From Gilvimarinus sp. 2_MG-2023 (GTDB lineage Bacteria; Pseudomonadota; Gammaproteobacteria; Pseudomonadales; Cellvibrionaceae), in the NCBI RefSeq assembly GCF_030547685.1, contig NZ_JAUOQM010000040.1:1-42640 (forward strand): a stretch of DNA of 42,640 nt, in the 5' to 3' direction. The position numbers and the translations under genes are program-made. The notes under the pieces were generated by a model. It made no database searches. It had not been told where the DNA came from and worked only from the letters and a program-made list of their open reading frames with translations. Numbering within the stretch: the first letter of the stretch is position 1; each line of letters begins with the position of its first letter. Positions 6,852-15,804 of the stretch are shown piece after piece.

Positions 6852-8619
6852 CTTATTTCGTACAGAATCTATTGCGAATTACTTGCGAAGTAAGGGCTTT
6901 GAGACGCTGGATGTCACCGAAGAGCATATAACTATTCAGTACAATATAGACGATGTAAAGGTTGGAATAAAAGGTGTTTTCAGTACACGCTTTCCATTTG
7001 AGCTACCAAGCTTTTATTTGATAAACCGCTTGGGTTATGGGCAACTGGCCCATGTCAGTTGGACCAGAAATCCAGAACTAGCAGAGGATGATGTTGGATC
7101 TATTTGTGAAGGAGTGACAATCTCTCGAAGTGTTAATTACGAGTTTCCAGAATTGGTATTTGAGTACGCGCTTGAGTCTGCCATTCGTACATTAACCCGT
7201 GTGTTATCCTCTGACGATATTAATCGTGCTGAAGTCAAATCTGAGTTCGCGGGGCATTGGCGGTTCCATTGCTCCACAAATACTGTTCGCCATATTGCAT
7301 CGATGGGCGCTGGAGAAAAACCTCTCAAGTTATCGGTTTATAAATTACGATCAAACGTCTTTAGCTATACCACTAGCGATCCTATTGTCAACGAAGGTTA
7401 CGGCTTGCAGCCTGGCAAGAAAGATAAGCCTGATCACAAAGGATTGTACATTCCGATAAAGACACCGATATTACCCCCTGCACCACAGCAATGCATTCTG
7501 GCTTGGTGGCATGATACGGTATTGCCTGTCCTGTCAGATGATGTTCGATTGTTTCTGGCTGATGTGTGCAAAAAGCATACAAGCAAATATCAGATTTTTA
7601 GCGTTATATTGAGTGTCACTATTGGCAAAGGCCGTCTGGCGTGGGTAGGTTTTAACTTAACCTATAAGTCAAGGATGTCTTATAACCGTAAAAACCAACC
7701 TCCACTGTTCTCTGGTGCATCTCTTTCTGGTTGGTCGGTCAAGCCTTTCCCCGTCCAAGTGCACAACCAGGACTATTTACTACCTCGTGGTGGTGTTTCA
7801 GGTGAGCTTTCAACCGAAAAAATACTAGTGGTGGGTTGTGGATCTTTAGGGGGGGAGATTGCAAGGCAGCTTGGTTATTCCGGTGTTGGCCAGTTGGATC
7901 TTGTAGATTTTGATTCATTCGAGGCGGACAATATATATCGGCACGTACTCCCATCGACCTACATTGGGATAGACAAGTGTTTTGCGTTAAAAAGACATCT
8001 GGAAAACCAGTTTCCGTATTTAGTTGTAGAGACGCTAAATCAATTCAAAGATCTGAGGGAGATTTCGAGAGTCGAGAAATTAGAGACTTTTTTGAGTCAA
8101 TATGATGGGGTAATTGTTGCTACTGGTGACGTGACGCAGGAACGATATTTCAATGAAGTGGTTAGTCAACTGAAAAATAAGCCTTGGGTAATATATGCTT
8201 GGCTGGAGGGGTATGGCGTAGGTGGACACTCGGTATTCGTTAATCCTGAAGGTAGAGGGTGCCTTGCTTGTTTGTTTAGGGATTCTGAATCCGGTGAACA
8301 GTCACTTTCCAATATCCAAAACTTTCTGTCGATAAATCAAGACTTTGCAGTCGATCTCTCTGGATGTGGAACACACTTTCTCCCCTATGGATATACTGAT
8401 GTTATAGAGACAGCCACGCTTACCACCAGAATTGTAGAAGGTATATACAATGGTTCGATTGGCACTTCGGTCAGAGTTTCTTGGAAAGGAAATGGGCGGG
8501 AGGCCAAGGAGGCTGGATTGAAAATGACGGGTCGCTGGAAAAGGTTTAAACAAGATAGGTATCCCATTCCTCTGGTATGGAGCGAGTGTGTAACTTGTGG
8601 GAGCTCAGATGATCTATGA
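6844..8619 (+). CDS. cap2: Cap2: E2-E1 ubiquitin-transfer-like fusion of type II CBASS
   Basis: A 591-residue cytoplasmic enzyme with a GTG start inside the end of the CD-NTase gene. Residues 1-150 are an E2-like domain with likely catalytic Cys88 (GSICEG). From about residue 320 there is an E1/ThiF adenylation domain: VVGCGSLGGEIARQL nucleotide loop (329-343), then LVDFDSFEADNIYRH. Cys508 in SGCGTHFLPYG is my candidate E1 cysteine. Two CxxC pairs (Cys473/476 and Cys582/585) probably hold zinc. In known systems Cap2 attaches the CD-NTase C-terminus to other molecules and so primes signal synthesis. All expected landmarks are present, so the gene looks intact. Confidence 0.93.
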   Translation: MRDLFRTESIANYLRSKGFETLDVTEEHITIQYNIDDVKVGIKGVFSTRFPFELPSFYLINRLGYGQLAHVSWTRNPELAEDDVGSICEGVTISRSVNYEFPELVFEYALESAIRTLTRVLSSDDINRAEVKSEFAGHWRFHCSTNTVRHIASMGAGEKPLKLSVYKLRSNVFSYTTSDPIVNEGYGLQPGKKDKPDHKGLYIPIKTPILPPAPQQCILAWWHDTVLPVLSDDVRLFLADVCKKHTSKYQIFSVILSVTIGKGRLAWVGFNLTYKSRMSYNRKNQPPLFSGASLSGWSVKPFPVQVHNQDYLLPRGGVSGELSTEKILVVGCGSLGGEIARQLGYSGVGQLDLVDFDSFEADNIYRHVLPSTYIGIDKCFALKRHLENQFPYLVVETLNQFKDLREISRVEKLETFLSQYDGVIVATGDVTQERYFNEVVSQLKNKPWVIYAWLEGYGVGGHSVFVNPEGRGCLACLFRDSESGEQSLSNIQNFLSINQDFAVDLSGCGTHFLPYGYTDVIETATLTTRIVEGIYNGSIGTSVRVSWKGNGREAKEAGLKMTGRWKRFKQDRYPIPLVWSECVTCGSSDDL

Positions 8620-9088
8620 GTCTCCACGTTCTGTAATTACTATTTCCGCTGACGTTTGTCGAGACTTTCTGAAGTATCGGCAGGGATCGGTTGGAAAAAC
8701 TGAAGCGTGTGGAGTTCTTATTGGTGAGGGGGATATAGATAAAGGCATATATAATCTTAATAAAATCACTACACCGATGTTGAGGGATATTCGTAGGCGA
8801 ACATATTTCAAAATAAGGGATAAAGGGCACCAAAAAACTGTAGATAATGAATGGAAACGTTCTTCTGGTGCTCGGTTCTACTTGGGTTTTTGGCATACTC
8901 ATCCTGAGTTATTTCCCTGCCCTTCACGGTTAGATATAGAGAGTTGGAAGGAAAACTTTAATCTTAATAGAAGTAATGTTTCGTCGCTCTTTTACCCAAT
9001 CGTTGGGATGAAAGAAATTGCGATTTGGGAGTGTGGGGATTTTGGAGTGACTAAAATGAACTGTGTGAGTGATTTGAAAGATGGATAA
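8609..9088 (+). CDS. cap3: Cap3: JAMM/JAB deconjugating metalloprotease
   Basis: A 159-residue zinc protease that in type II CBASS cuts the CD-NTase away from its conjugates, reversing Cap2. The JAMM signature is complete: Glu32 (TEACGVLIG), His96 and His98 (FWHTHPE), Ser106 and Asp109 (HxHx7SxxD). The ATG at 8609, with GGGAG six bases upstream, is chosen over the GTG at 8597. The gene starts inside the end of cap2 and overlaps the next gene by eight bases, so the four genes form one translationally coupled operon. Confidence 0.93.
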   Translation: MIYESPRSVITISADVCRDFLKYRQGSVGKTEACGVLIGEGDIDKGIYNLNKITTPMLRDIRRRTYFKIRDKGHQKTVDNEWKRSSGARFYLGFWHTHPELFPCPSRLDIESWKENFNLNRSNVSSLFYPIVGMKEIAIWECGDFGVTKMNCVSDLKDG

Positions 9089-10124
9089 TCTCCTTACATT
9101 TTTTGAGCGTTGGATACAGCTAAAATCAACTAATCAATGTATCAAAGCCGGGCAAATATTGTGTTTTTTAGGTTTTGGTGGGAGCGGAGCTTTGGCTATA
9201 GTTTCTGCTGTGAAAGGGGTTCCCCTGGCTGTGGAGTGGTCGGCGGGTAATAGCGTAGTTTTGTCGTTAGTGGCTGGTGTTATAGGTGTTATTTTACTGG
9301 TAATTGGCGCTTTTATTCCGCCGCAGTCAGCTAAGTCTACCCTTGTCACCCTCATGGGGATTCCTGGAGTTTCTACCAATGTACCAGACAAGGCAGTCGG
9401 TAAGCCATATAGCCTTTATAACCCTAGGCACTATAACTTTTCATTGAATAAGCTTGACCCAGTCGCGATGGTTGGTAAATTGAATAACTATTGTCGTCAC
9501 CTTGTCGATGACCAGATTATCAACGATTCGAAAAATGGAAAAGTCTTTTTTGCTGGTTTAGCCAGAGTTCCTTGTTTGTTTGCAATAGGAACGATGTTCA
9601 GGAGTTCGGCTGTTGATGTGGAGCCTCTTGAGCGATTCAGAAATCCTGATAAATGGGCAAGGCTAAAATTATTTAAGGGGGCTGAGAATAAATATGCATG
9701 TGATGGGAGCCCCCAGGAATTGGTGTCTAGTTGTGGTCAAATTGGTATCGCTATTTCGTTGACCGATGAAATCTCTACTGGTCAGTTGCCTGATGATATC
9801 CGAGATCATTGCATGTCTATTAAATTGACGCCAATGTGCAAGAGAGAAGCTATATCTACTCTTCATAATTTGCATGATTTTTCAAAAAAATTCCAAAAAT
9901 TATTGGATGAATGTAGTAGGGTGGCAAATACCATTCATTTGTTTGTTTGTGCCCAATCTTCTGCGGTTTTTGAAATGGGTCGGGTATATCAAGAGGGTAT
10001 GCATTGCAGAGTATTGATTCACAATTTTACTCCCGGTGAGGGTTATACCTGGGCAATTGAAATTGATAAGGGAAGCCTCAGATACATTGGAAATTCCGGG
10101 GACAGTTTACTTAATTCAAGCTAG
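9081..10124 (+). CDS. Transmembrane SAVED effector of CBASS (Cap14-like)
   Basis: A 347-residue inner-membrane effector. Two hydrophobic helices (about 22-44 and 57-79) are followed by a SAVED ligand-binding domain. Typical SAVED strands are seen at about residues 150-170 (KVFFAGLARVPCLFAIGTMF) and 290-335 (IHLFVCAQSSAVFEMGRVYQ onward). In this class, binding of the cyclic nucleotide assembles the SAVED domains and the helices disrupt the inner membrane, killing the infected cell. The last ten residues (NSGDSLLNSS) and the stop are encoded by a REP-like repeat starting at 10092. The tail of this protein has therefore probably been replaced or extended. Confidence 0.88.
   Translation: MDNLLTFFERWIQLKSTNQCIKAGQILCFLGFGGSGALAIVSAVKGVPLAVEWSAGNSVVLSLVAGVIGVILLVIGAFIPPQSAKSTLVTLMGIPGVSTNVPDKAVGKPYSLYNPRHYNFSLNKLDPVAMVGKLNNYCRHLVDDQIINDSKNGKVFFAGLARVPCLFAIGTMFRSSAVDVEPLERFRNPDKWARLKLFKGAENKYACDGSPQELVSSCGQIGIAISLTDEISTGQLPDDIRDHCMSIKLTPMCKREAISTLHNLHDFSKKFQKLLDECSRVANTIHLFVCAQSSAVFEMGRVYQEGMHCRVLIHNFTPGEGYTWAIEIDKGSLRYIGNSGDSLLNSS
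10092..10105 (+). repeat. REP-like motif at the 3' end of the SAVED gene
   Basis: AATTCCGGGGACAG is identical to 4900-4913. It continues as TTTACTTAATT, which also looks like a known repeat, and lies inside the reading frame of the SAVED effector, where it provides its last codons and stop. Confidence 0.6.
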
Positions 10125-10276
10125 GTTTTTTGCGCTACGAAGCACTGCTCTCAACTCCCCTTAGATCAAGCCGAGCGGAAGTCTATTTTAGGGGGTAAGC
10201 AAACAGTAAATATTGAGACCAGGCCTTACAATTTACACAACCGAATAGCCTCGAATGTAAGTTTTTAGGTTTCCTT

Positions 10277-10672
10277 ATGGCTAAGAACGTAACAGATAGA
10301 TATTTACTTCTATCAATTTATAACACCTATTATGATTCATTTTGTAGCTTCAGAGAGGGTAAAAAGGATCGTAAACATGTGAATTACGTGCCTATCGATT
10401 GTAAACTTATTGGCAAGAAAACAGGTCTTCATAAAGATCTTGTTTTCGGTCGTCTTTACTATCATTTAAATCGGGTTCATGGTTACAAAAAAGAGGACGG
10501 GTCGCTTGTTCCATTTTTTTATCCCAAACTTGGCGAGGACAAGCATGTTATTAACTTTCCGTTACTTGCTTCTATTTTGGCGGACATGAATAGCAATTAT
10601 TATAAGTTTGTTATTCCTTTAGCTCTTTCAATGACGGCTTTAGTGATTTCAGCTATGAGCATCTTCATCTAA
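10277..10672 (+). CDS. Small tail-anchored protein of unknown function, winged-helix-like
   Basis: I do not recognise this 131-residue protein. Residues 20-105 look like a compact alpha/beta domain, possibly a winged helix, with IDCKLIGKKTGLHKDLVFGR and LYYHLNR, then a basic loop and INFPLLASILADM. Residues 109-131 form a single hydrophobic helix at the very C-terminus, so the protein is probably anchored in the membrane with its soluble part in the cytoplasm. The ribosome site is weak (AGGT). It shares the low GC of the CBASS genes, lies 152 bases after them and is inside the same flanking repeats. It may be a CBASS accessory protein or an independent cargo gene. Confidence 0.75.
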   Translation: MAKNVTDRYLLLSIYNTYYDSFCSFREGKKDRKHVNYVPIDCKLIGKKTGLHKDLVFGRLYYHLNRVHGYKKEDGSLVPFFYPKLGEDKHVINFPLLASILADMNSNYYKFVIPLALSMTALVISAMSIFI

Positions 10673-10789
10673 AAATGTAGATTATCGAGATCAGACATTG
10701 ATTAATGGGACCAGAGAGATTGATGTGACTGGAAGGGCGAATGTGCGATATAACGAGACAGGTGATTCTTGATTGGCTTGGGGTTAGCA

Positions 10790-11008
10790 CTCAGTCCCCA
10801 TCGTATCCAGCCGAACGTAGGCCTATTTGAGTGGTTGAGCGCACATGGACGTGCGCGAAAGGAAAAGCCTCGGGGACACGAGATCTTTTCCGACCGCTCA
10901 AATAGACCGTAGTGAGGGCACCCGTAAGGGCTGAGATACGCGGGCGTGTTTCTTGATACCTTCTTTTCACGTCAAAAGAAGGTATTCGCCCCGCCCGGCG
11001 ACAGAGGG
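10790..11008. repeat. Structured repeat element B, right copy
   Basis: This is the partner of 4950-5205 in the same orientation. It has the same three-way-junction fold (outer arms GGCCTATTTGAGTGGT and ACCGCTCAAATAGACC, a hairpin with loop ATGGAC, a hairpin with GGAAAA/TTTTCC arms) and the 12-base hairpin at 10956-10985. It lies just before the 3' end of the intact DUF1501 gene. Confidence 0.8.
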
Positions 11009-11130
11009 CAAAACCAAAAAAGTACTAAACCTTAAAAGGCTCGCTAAACACCCAGTTTAAAATTCAAAACCCTACCGCCGAAAGGCGAATCCCAAGCGTC
11101 AAAGACGCCAAGCCGCCGCAGGCAAAAAAC

Positions 11131-12720
11131 CTAAACCGGATTCCCAATCCCCCCATCCACAATCGGATTCATCGCCGTCAACCGATCCATCAAAGTGGAC
11201 GTCCCCAACCCATGCTGGGGAAACAGCGTGGGGAATAAATGCTGCTCGTTATGCAGCGCCATATAATTCAGCACCAAAGTTTCCACCAGCAAATTCACAT
11301 TGTTGGCCGCCGGGCTGGAGGCGGTTTCTACGTCGCCGCTTTGGCGCATGTAGCCCAGTTGTTGGTGGATGGCCTGCTCTTCCAGCGAGCCGCCAACGAT
11401 ACCGGGCCGGCCGTTGGGGTTGTACACCAAAAAATAGCTGGCGGCGGTTTGCTGATTGTCGCCGGTCCATACGCCCTTGCCGCGCCCCTCTGCGGATTCG
11501 TCCAACATACCGTTGGAGAACACCGAGCCGTCGGAGAATACATAAATCATAACCGGCACGCCGATGCGGGCGGCGTACTCTAAACAGGCGCCGATGCAGC
11601 GCCCGGCGCGCAGGTCGCGAATTTCGCCGGTGGCGCGGTCGCCGGTGTGGTAGTCGTAGCCGCCCATGGTAATGGTGCCCGCTCCGGCGTAGCCGTTCAT
11701 CACCAGTTTCATGACCGAGGCGGCCTTGCGAAATTCGCCGTCGGAGTCGAACTCGTCAAAGGTAAAAATACCGGCGGGGCCGACAATGTCCGGGTCGGCC
11801 ACAGGGTCAATGGCGGACGGGTCGCCGAAGCGGTCGGCCAGGTCCGCACTTTTGACATAGCCGCAGCGCATTAAGTCTTTTAACATCGTATCGCGCACGC
11901 TGCCGGTATTGACCGCACCCAGCTTGGCGTTGCTGATACGGGCCATGGATTCCATCACCGCGACGGTGTCGGATTGCTCGAGCAGGCCGACTAAATCACC
12001 CACGTCCACCAGGCCAGACACATCGCTGGGGCGGTCCACTTTGGTGGGGCGTGCCTCGGGGTTAATCAGTGCTTCCGGGGCCATTGAGTTGCCACCTGAG
12101 TCGCTGGAGCGCGAGCCAATAAGTGACAGCAGCGAGCCACCGGCCCCGGCGCGATTAATACCGTACATGGGGTTGTGGGGATTGTTACCGGTGTCGTTTT
12201 CGGAGCGAGCGGGAATGACTGCACCGTTAATATTGGCGGCGCGGTCGGCGCCTATGCGCTCTAAAATGCCGCGCAGCATTTGGCTGTCGGAGTGAAAGGC
12301 GAGGCCTAAATCCTGATTAATAAAGTTGCCCTGGCCGCTCTGGGGCGTCATATCGCCGGGCAGGCCCTGCTTGCTGTAACCGGCCGTGGAGAGAAAATCC
12401 ATTTGCCCGCCGGCACCGCCCACCAGTACGTTGGAGCCGGCAATATTGGCGCCGCCGGCCAAATCGAAACAGATAAACGGAATTTTGCCCGCGCCCTGCG
12501 TGCTGATACCGCAGGCGTCGCGCATGGCGGCCAAATCGGACGACAGCGCCGCCTCGGCCTGACGCGGGTTGGCAAACAAGCTAAACGCGGAGCCACCCAC
12601 CACTGTGGCGGCGCCGGTGTAAAAACCCTGGCAGATCATATCGCGCCGGGTAATGGGGCGGCCGTGGTCGTTGAGCTTTAGCGGCGCGTCCGGATGCAGG
12701 GGGTGTTTGGTTTTACGCAT
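11131..12720 (-). CDS. DUF1501 family exported protein
   Basis: A 529-residue exported protein of the DUF1501 family, which is related to alkaline-phosphatase/sulfatase folds but has no settled function. The N-terminus has a twin-arginine-like motif (TRRDMI) followed by a hydrophobic stretch and a cut near RQAEA, suggesting Tat export in folded form. AGGAG lies nine bases before the ATG. DUF1501 genes are commonly paired with genes for CxxCH-containing proteins of DUF1549/DUF1592 type. Here the two upstream genes on the same strand encode CxxCH proteins, but a 506-base repeat-filled gap separates them. Its 3' end is duplicated as a fragment at 5333-5415. Confidence 0.9.
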   Translation of the reverse strand: MRKTKHPLHPDAPLKLNDHGRPITRRDMICQGFYTGAATVVGGSAFSLFANPRQAEAALSSDLAAMRDACGISTQGAGKIPFICFDLAGGANIAGSNVLVGGAGGQMDFLSTAGYSKQGLPGDMTPQSGQGNFINQDLGLAFHSDSQMLRGILERIGADRAANINGAVIPARSENDTGNNPHNPMYGINRAGAGGSLLSLIGSRSSDSGGNSMAPEALINPEARPTKVDRPSDVSGLVDVGDLVGLLEQSDTVAVMESMARISNAKLGAVNTGSVRDTMLKDLMRCGYVKSADLADRFGDPSAIDPVADPDIVGPAGIFTFDEFDSDGEFRKAASVMKLVMNGYAGAGTITMGGYDYHTGDRATGEIRDLRAGRCIGACLEYAARIGVPVMIYVFSDGSVFSNGMLDESAEGRGKGVWTGDNQQTAASYFLVYNPNGRPGIVGGSLEEQAIHQQLGYMRQSGDVETASSPAANNVNLLVETLVLNYMALHNEQHLFPTLFPQHGLGTSTLMDRLTAMNPIVDGGIGNPV

Positions 12721-13226
12721 AGCGTGGCTCCTGAGCCTGCCTTTGTTTATATATGCCCGTGTCGCCGAGCGTTGCGAGTTACTTACTATCCCTGATTATT
12801 TACGCCTTAATTGGCGTGTTACTTTTTACGCAAAAAGTAACTGCGTCGCTCCTGCGCACAGCCCAGGCTGCCTTCTCTGCCTTCGGCATTCACCTTGTCC
12901 GTGCGCTCGCGACATTAGTGAATCCCTTCACGTCAAAACTGTGCCCAACAACTGGCCCCTTCGGGGGTGTCCTCCCTCCGGCAAATTTTCGAGGGCCGCA
13001 TAGACGCGCCGTGCCCCAGGGCACCTTCTCTGCTGCTTCACAGCATTCACCTTGTCCGTGGCCTGGCTATGCTTGCGCAAACGCAGCCCAGGCTGCCTTC
13101 TCTGCCTTTGGCATTCACCTTGTCCCTGTTAGCTTACCTACTAAAATAAGCCTCCGCTCGGCTCAGTTGTAAACGGGCGATAAACCCAAGCAGTTCCGCG
13201 TTCTCCACGTCGAAGTCAAAACATTT
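12721..13226. repeat. Repeat-filled spacer inside the DUF1501 cluster
   Basis: This holds a 40-base unit beginning GCCCAGGCTGCCTTCTCTGC at 12861-12900 and again at 13086-13125 (39/40 identical). A diverged version lies between them (13015-13057). ATTAGTGAATCCCTTCACGT (12914-12933) is the inverse of a piece of the left element B (about 5101-5121). No gene is supported. The spacer separates two genes that would otherwise be adjacent in an operon. Confidence 0.75.
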
Positions 13227-15803
13227 TTAATGCACCAACATAATCGCGCTGCCGAGTGCGGCGGCGCAGGTGGCTTTTACGGTGGTGGCGGTGCGGGCGT
13301 TGTCGCAGCTGCCGCCGCAGGCGGTCATGGTGTCGATTAGGCCGTTTAGCTCGGCGCGTATGGTGTCCGGGTCGGGCTGGTTGGCGAGTGTGCTGCCGGT
13401 GATTTCGCCCGCGACCAGTGCGCCCAGTAAGGGCTCTATCACTTGGTTGCGGCCGCTGCTGTCAAAGGCGCTGGCGGCTTGGGCGCTGAAGTTAAAGCCC
13501 GGGAAAAATGCGGCGCGCAGGCTGGTGTCGTCCACCAGTGCGCTGCAGTAAGACACGGCCAATTGGGTAATCCCCATTTGCTGGGCGGCGAGAAAGCCGT
13601 CCAGTTGGCTGGCCACGGGCAGTTGCTGCTCGACCTTTTGATAGGTGGCCAATACCGCTTCGGTGTTGTGGCTGACGCCGGTCATGGCCGAGAGCGACTG
13701 GTTGATGGCGGCAAAGGTTTTGATGCCAATACTGGGCTGGTCGGCGATATCGGCCGGGGGTTGCGCCGCCGGCGGTTCGGCCTCTACCCGCACGGATTCG
13801 TGCTCGCCCAGGCGGTCGAAGGTTAAGAAGAAGGTGTCCAGCTCGGCGCCCTGCTCCAGGCCGATCACCGCACCCTGGCGGGATAAATCCTGCTTGCCAT
13901 CCACATACGCGGCGGCGGTTATTTCGGTATCCAGCGCGGCGAATACCTGGCCGACGATGGCCTCGCGGCCGTTAATCCCAATGCGAATGCCCTCCAGCGC
14001 CACGGTGGGGATGGTTTCGTCCCCCAGACTGGCGAAGAAAGGGTCGCTAAACAGGTAGCTGTAGTCGTCAAACTGCTGCACTTGAAATACCACATAGGCC
14101 TGGCTGAGGCCCACCTGTTCGCTGACGTTAAACAGCAAAAAGTACTTTTGGCCCACACCCACGGCGTAGTTGGCGGCGACGGCCTCGGGGCTGAGGGCGC
14201 GGTTGTGAATGGCTAAAAAGCGCAAGCTGCCCAGCCACTGCCGGTCGGAGGAGACCTCATTGCCCACCACCAGCGCGTAGCTTGAGTCCCACTCGTTGAG
14301 GTTGCCGGGCTCGGTTGCATCCACATCGCCGGTAAACTCGCCGTTTACATAAATGCGGCGGCCGTTTACCGGGTCAAAGGTGATCACTGCGTGCTGCAGG
14401 CTAGCTTGTAAGCGCTCGTCCGCATCCGCCGTGGAGTGGGCGGGCATGCCGTTGCCATCGGTGGTGGAGCTGCGGTGGAAGAAGTCATAGTTGTACAGGG
14501 TTTGGCCCAGGGTAAAGTTGCGCACCTGTGTGCTGCCGGAGTAGCTGACGATGTGCGCCTCTTCCTGCGTGACATTGTCGGGAATCACCCAGGTCTCAAT
14601 GCTGTATTCGCCCGTGGCGGTGATTAAATCGAACAGTTTGCGGCTGGTGGCGGTGGCGGCCTGGGCTTTGCCGTCGGTCAGGCGCAGCCCCCAGCTGGAC
14701 ATCCACTCCACGTCGCCCGATAGGGTTAAATCCGCCGCCGGCTCTACGCCGCTGGTGTCGTAGGCGATGCTGCCATCGCCCGCTTTAAATTCGTATTTGG
14801 CGATCAGGTCGCTCTCTACCCGGCCGCCGGAGCTGGCGATAATGCCGTCGCCCAGTTGCAGCGCTTTGCTGATGACTAGGTTGGGGTCTACCTCAGTGAC
14901 CGGTAAGGTGGCGATAAAGTCGGTGATGGCCTGCGACATGGCGTTGGCGTCACTGGTGCAGTTGCCGCTCCAGCAGTTGTGGCTCTCCAGCGCTAGGCGC
15001 TGCACCAGGCGCGAGTCGGCCGGGCTGTCGAGGCGGATACGGCTGCGCGCGGCCTCATAGGCGACCTGAATATCGGCACTGCCTAAATAGGGTTGCTGTT
15101 GCAGTGGGGCGTTCTCGGCGTGGCAAGCGCTGCAATATTGGCTCAGCAGTGGGTAGACGGTGGTGCTAAACGCGCCGGGGTCACTGGTAAAGTTTTTACT
15201 GTCGGCCACCTCGCGCTCCTCGGGCGGGAGCAGAACAATTTCGTTGGTCAGGGTGCCGACGCTACTGGCCCAGCTGGTGATATAGCCTTCGATAATATCG
15301 GCGCAGGCGGTGGCGCTGTCCAGCCAGCAGTTGTGGCCGCCGCCGACTTTGCTCACCAGAGTCGAGAGTTGCGGTGTGCCCAGGTCTATCAGGGGCTCGG
15401 CAATGCGGTAGGCTTCGTTGATATCGTCGTTGCGCACAAAGCTCGGTTGCTGGCCGCCGGCGCCGTGGCACTCACCGCAGCGCTCGGGCGCGGCCAGATT
15501 GTCCCACACGTTGAGTTTAAACAGTTGTATATCGTCGGTTTGTGGCGGCGGGCCGTCGTACTCAATGCCTGTGTTGCCGCCGCTGCCGGTGTCCGGGTTG
15601 ACGTTGGGGGTGGTGGGTGCGCCACTGTCTGAGCCACAGCCGGCTAGCAAGGCTGCGCCTACCAACAGAGCGGTTACTTTCAGTGGTGTGCAGCGCTTTT
15701 CGCGCTTTATGGCATTGTGGGGCGAGCGGTAACCGGCGCCGCTATCCGCCCAGTGAGAGAGGTAATTCGCTATTGTGTTCAGGTGTGATTTGATCGCCGC
15801 CAT
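13227..15803 (-). CDS. LamG-domain lipoprotein with two CxxCH motifs
   Basis: An 858-residue lipoprotein when started at the ATG at 15803, which has AAGG eight to nine bases upstream; a GTG three codons earlier is possible. A lipobox LLAGC lies near residue 56. Two CxxCH sites, CGECH and CSACH (about residues 110 and 225), may bind heme c. A concanavalin/LamG-like domain spans about 330-560, with YSIETWVIPD and RRIYVNGEFTGDVD. The C-terminal 250 residues are unrecognised. The start lies one base after the stop of the upstream gene, so the two are co-translated. Probable role: a surface redox or carbohydrate-binding component. Confidence 0.75.
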   Translation of the reverse strand: MAAIKSHLNTIANYLSHWADSGAGYRSPHNAIKREKRCTPLKVTALLVGAALLAGCGSDSGAPTTPNVNPDTGSGGNTGIEYDGPPPQTDDIQLFKLNVWDNLAAPERCGECHGAGGQQPSFVRNDDINEAYRIAEPLIDLGTPQLSTLVSKVGGGHNCWLDSATACADIIEGYITSWASSVGTLTNEIVLLPPEEREVADSKNFTSDPGAFSTTVYPLLSQYCSACHAENAPLQQQPYLGSADIQVAYEAARSRIRLDSPADSRLVQRLALESHNCWSGNCTSDANAMSQAITDFIATLPVTEVDPNLVISKALQLGDGIIASSGGRVESDLIAKYEFKAGDGSIAYDTSGVEPAADLTLSGDVEWMSSWGLRLTDGKAQAATATSRKLFDLITATGEYSIETWVIPDNVTQEEAHIVSYSGSTQVRNFTLGQTLYNYDFFHRSSTTDGNGMPAHSTADADERLQASLQHAVITFDPVNGRRIYVNGEFTGDVDATEPGNLNEWDSSYALVVGNEVSSDRQWLGSLRFLAIHNRALSPEAVAANYAVGVGQKYFLLFNVSEQVGLSQAYVVFQVQQFDDYSYLFSDPFFASLGDETIPTVALEGIRIGINGREAIVGQVFAALDTEITAAAYVDGKQDLSRQGAVIGLEQGAELDTFFLTFDRLGEHESVRVEAEPPAAQPPADIADQPSIGIKTFAAINQSLSAMTGVSHNTEAVLATYQKVEQQLPVASQLDGFLAAQQMGITQLAVSYCSALVDDTSLRAAFFPGFNFSAQAASAFDSSGRNQVIEPLLGALVAGEITGSTLANQPDPDTIRAELNGLIDTMTACGGSCDNARTATTVKATCAAALGSAIMLVH

Positions 15804-15804
15804 A

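Noticed and set aside
5814-10672. Prophage or integrative element carrying CBASS
   Set aside because: No integrase, phage structural or conjugation gene is visible; only repeats bound the segment.
12653-13172. Overlapping open frames of 116-139 codons on the plus strand in the DUF1501 spacer
   Set aside because: They are built from the internal 40-base repeats and the antisense of the DUF1501 start, with no ribosome site or domain.
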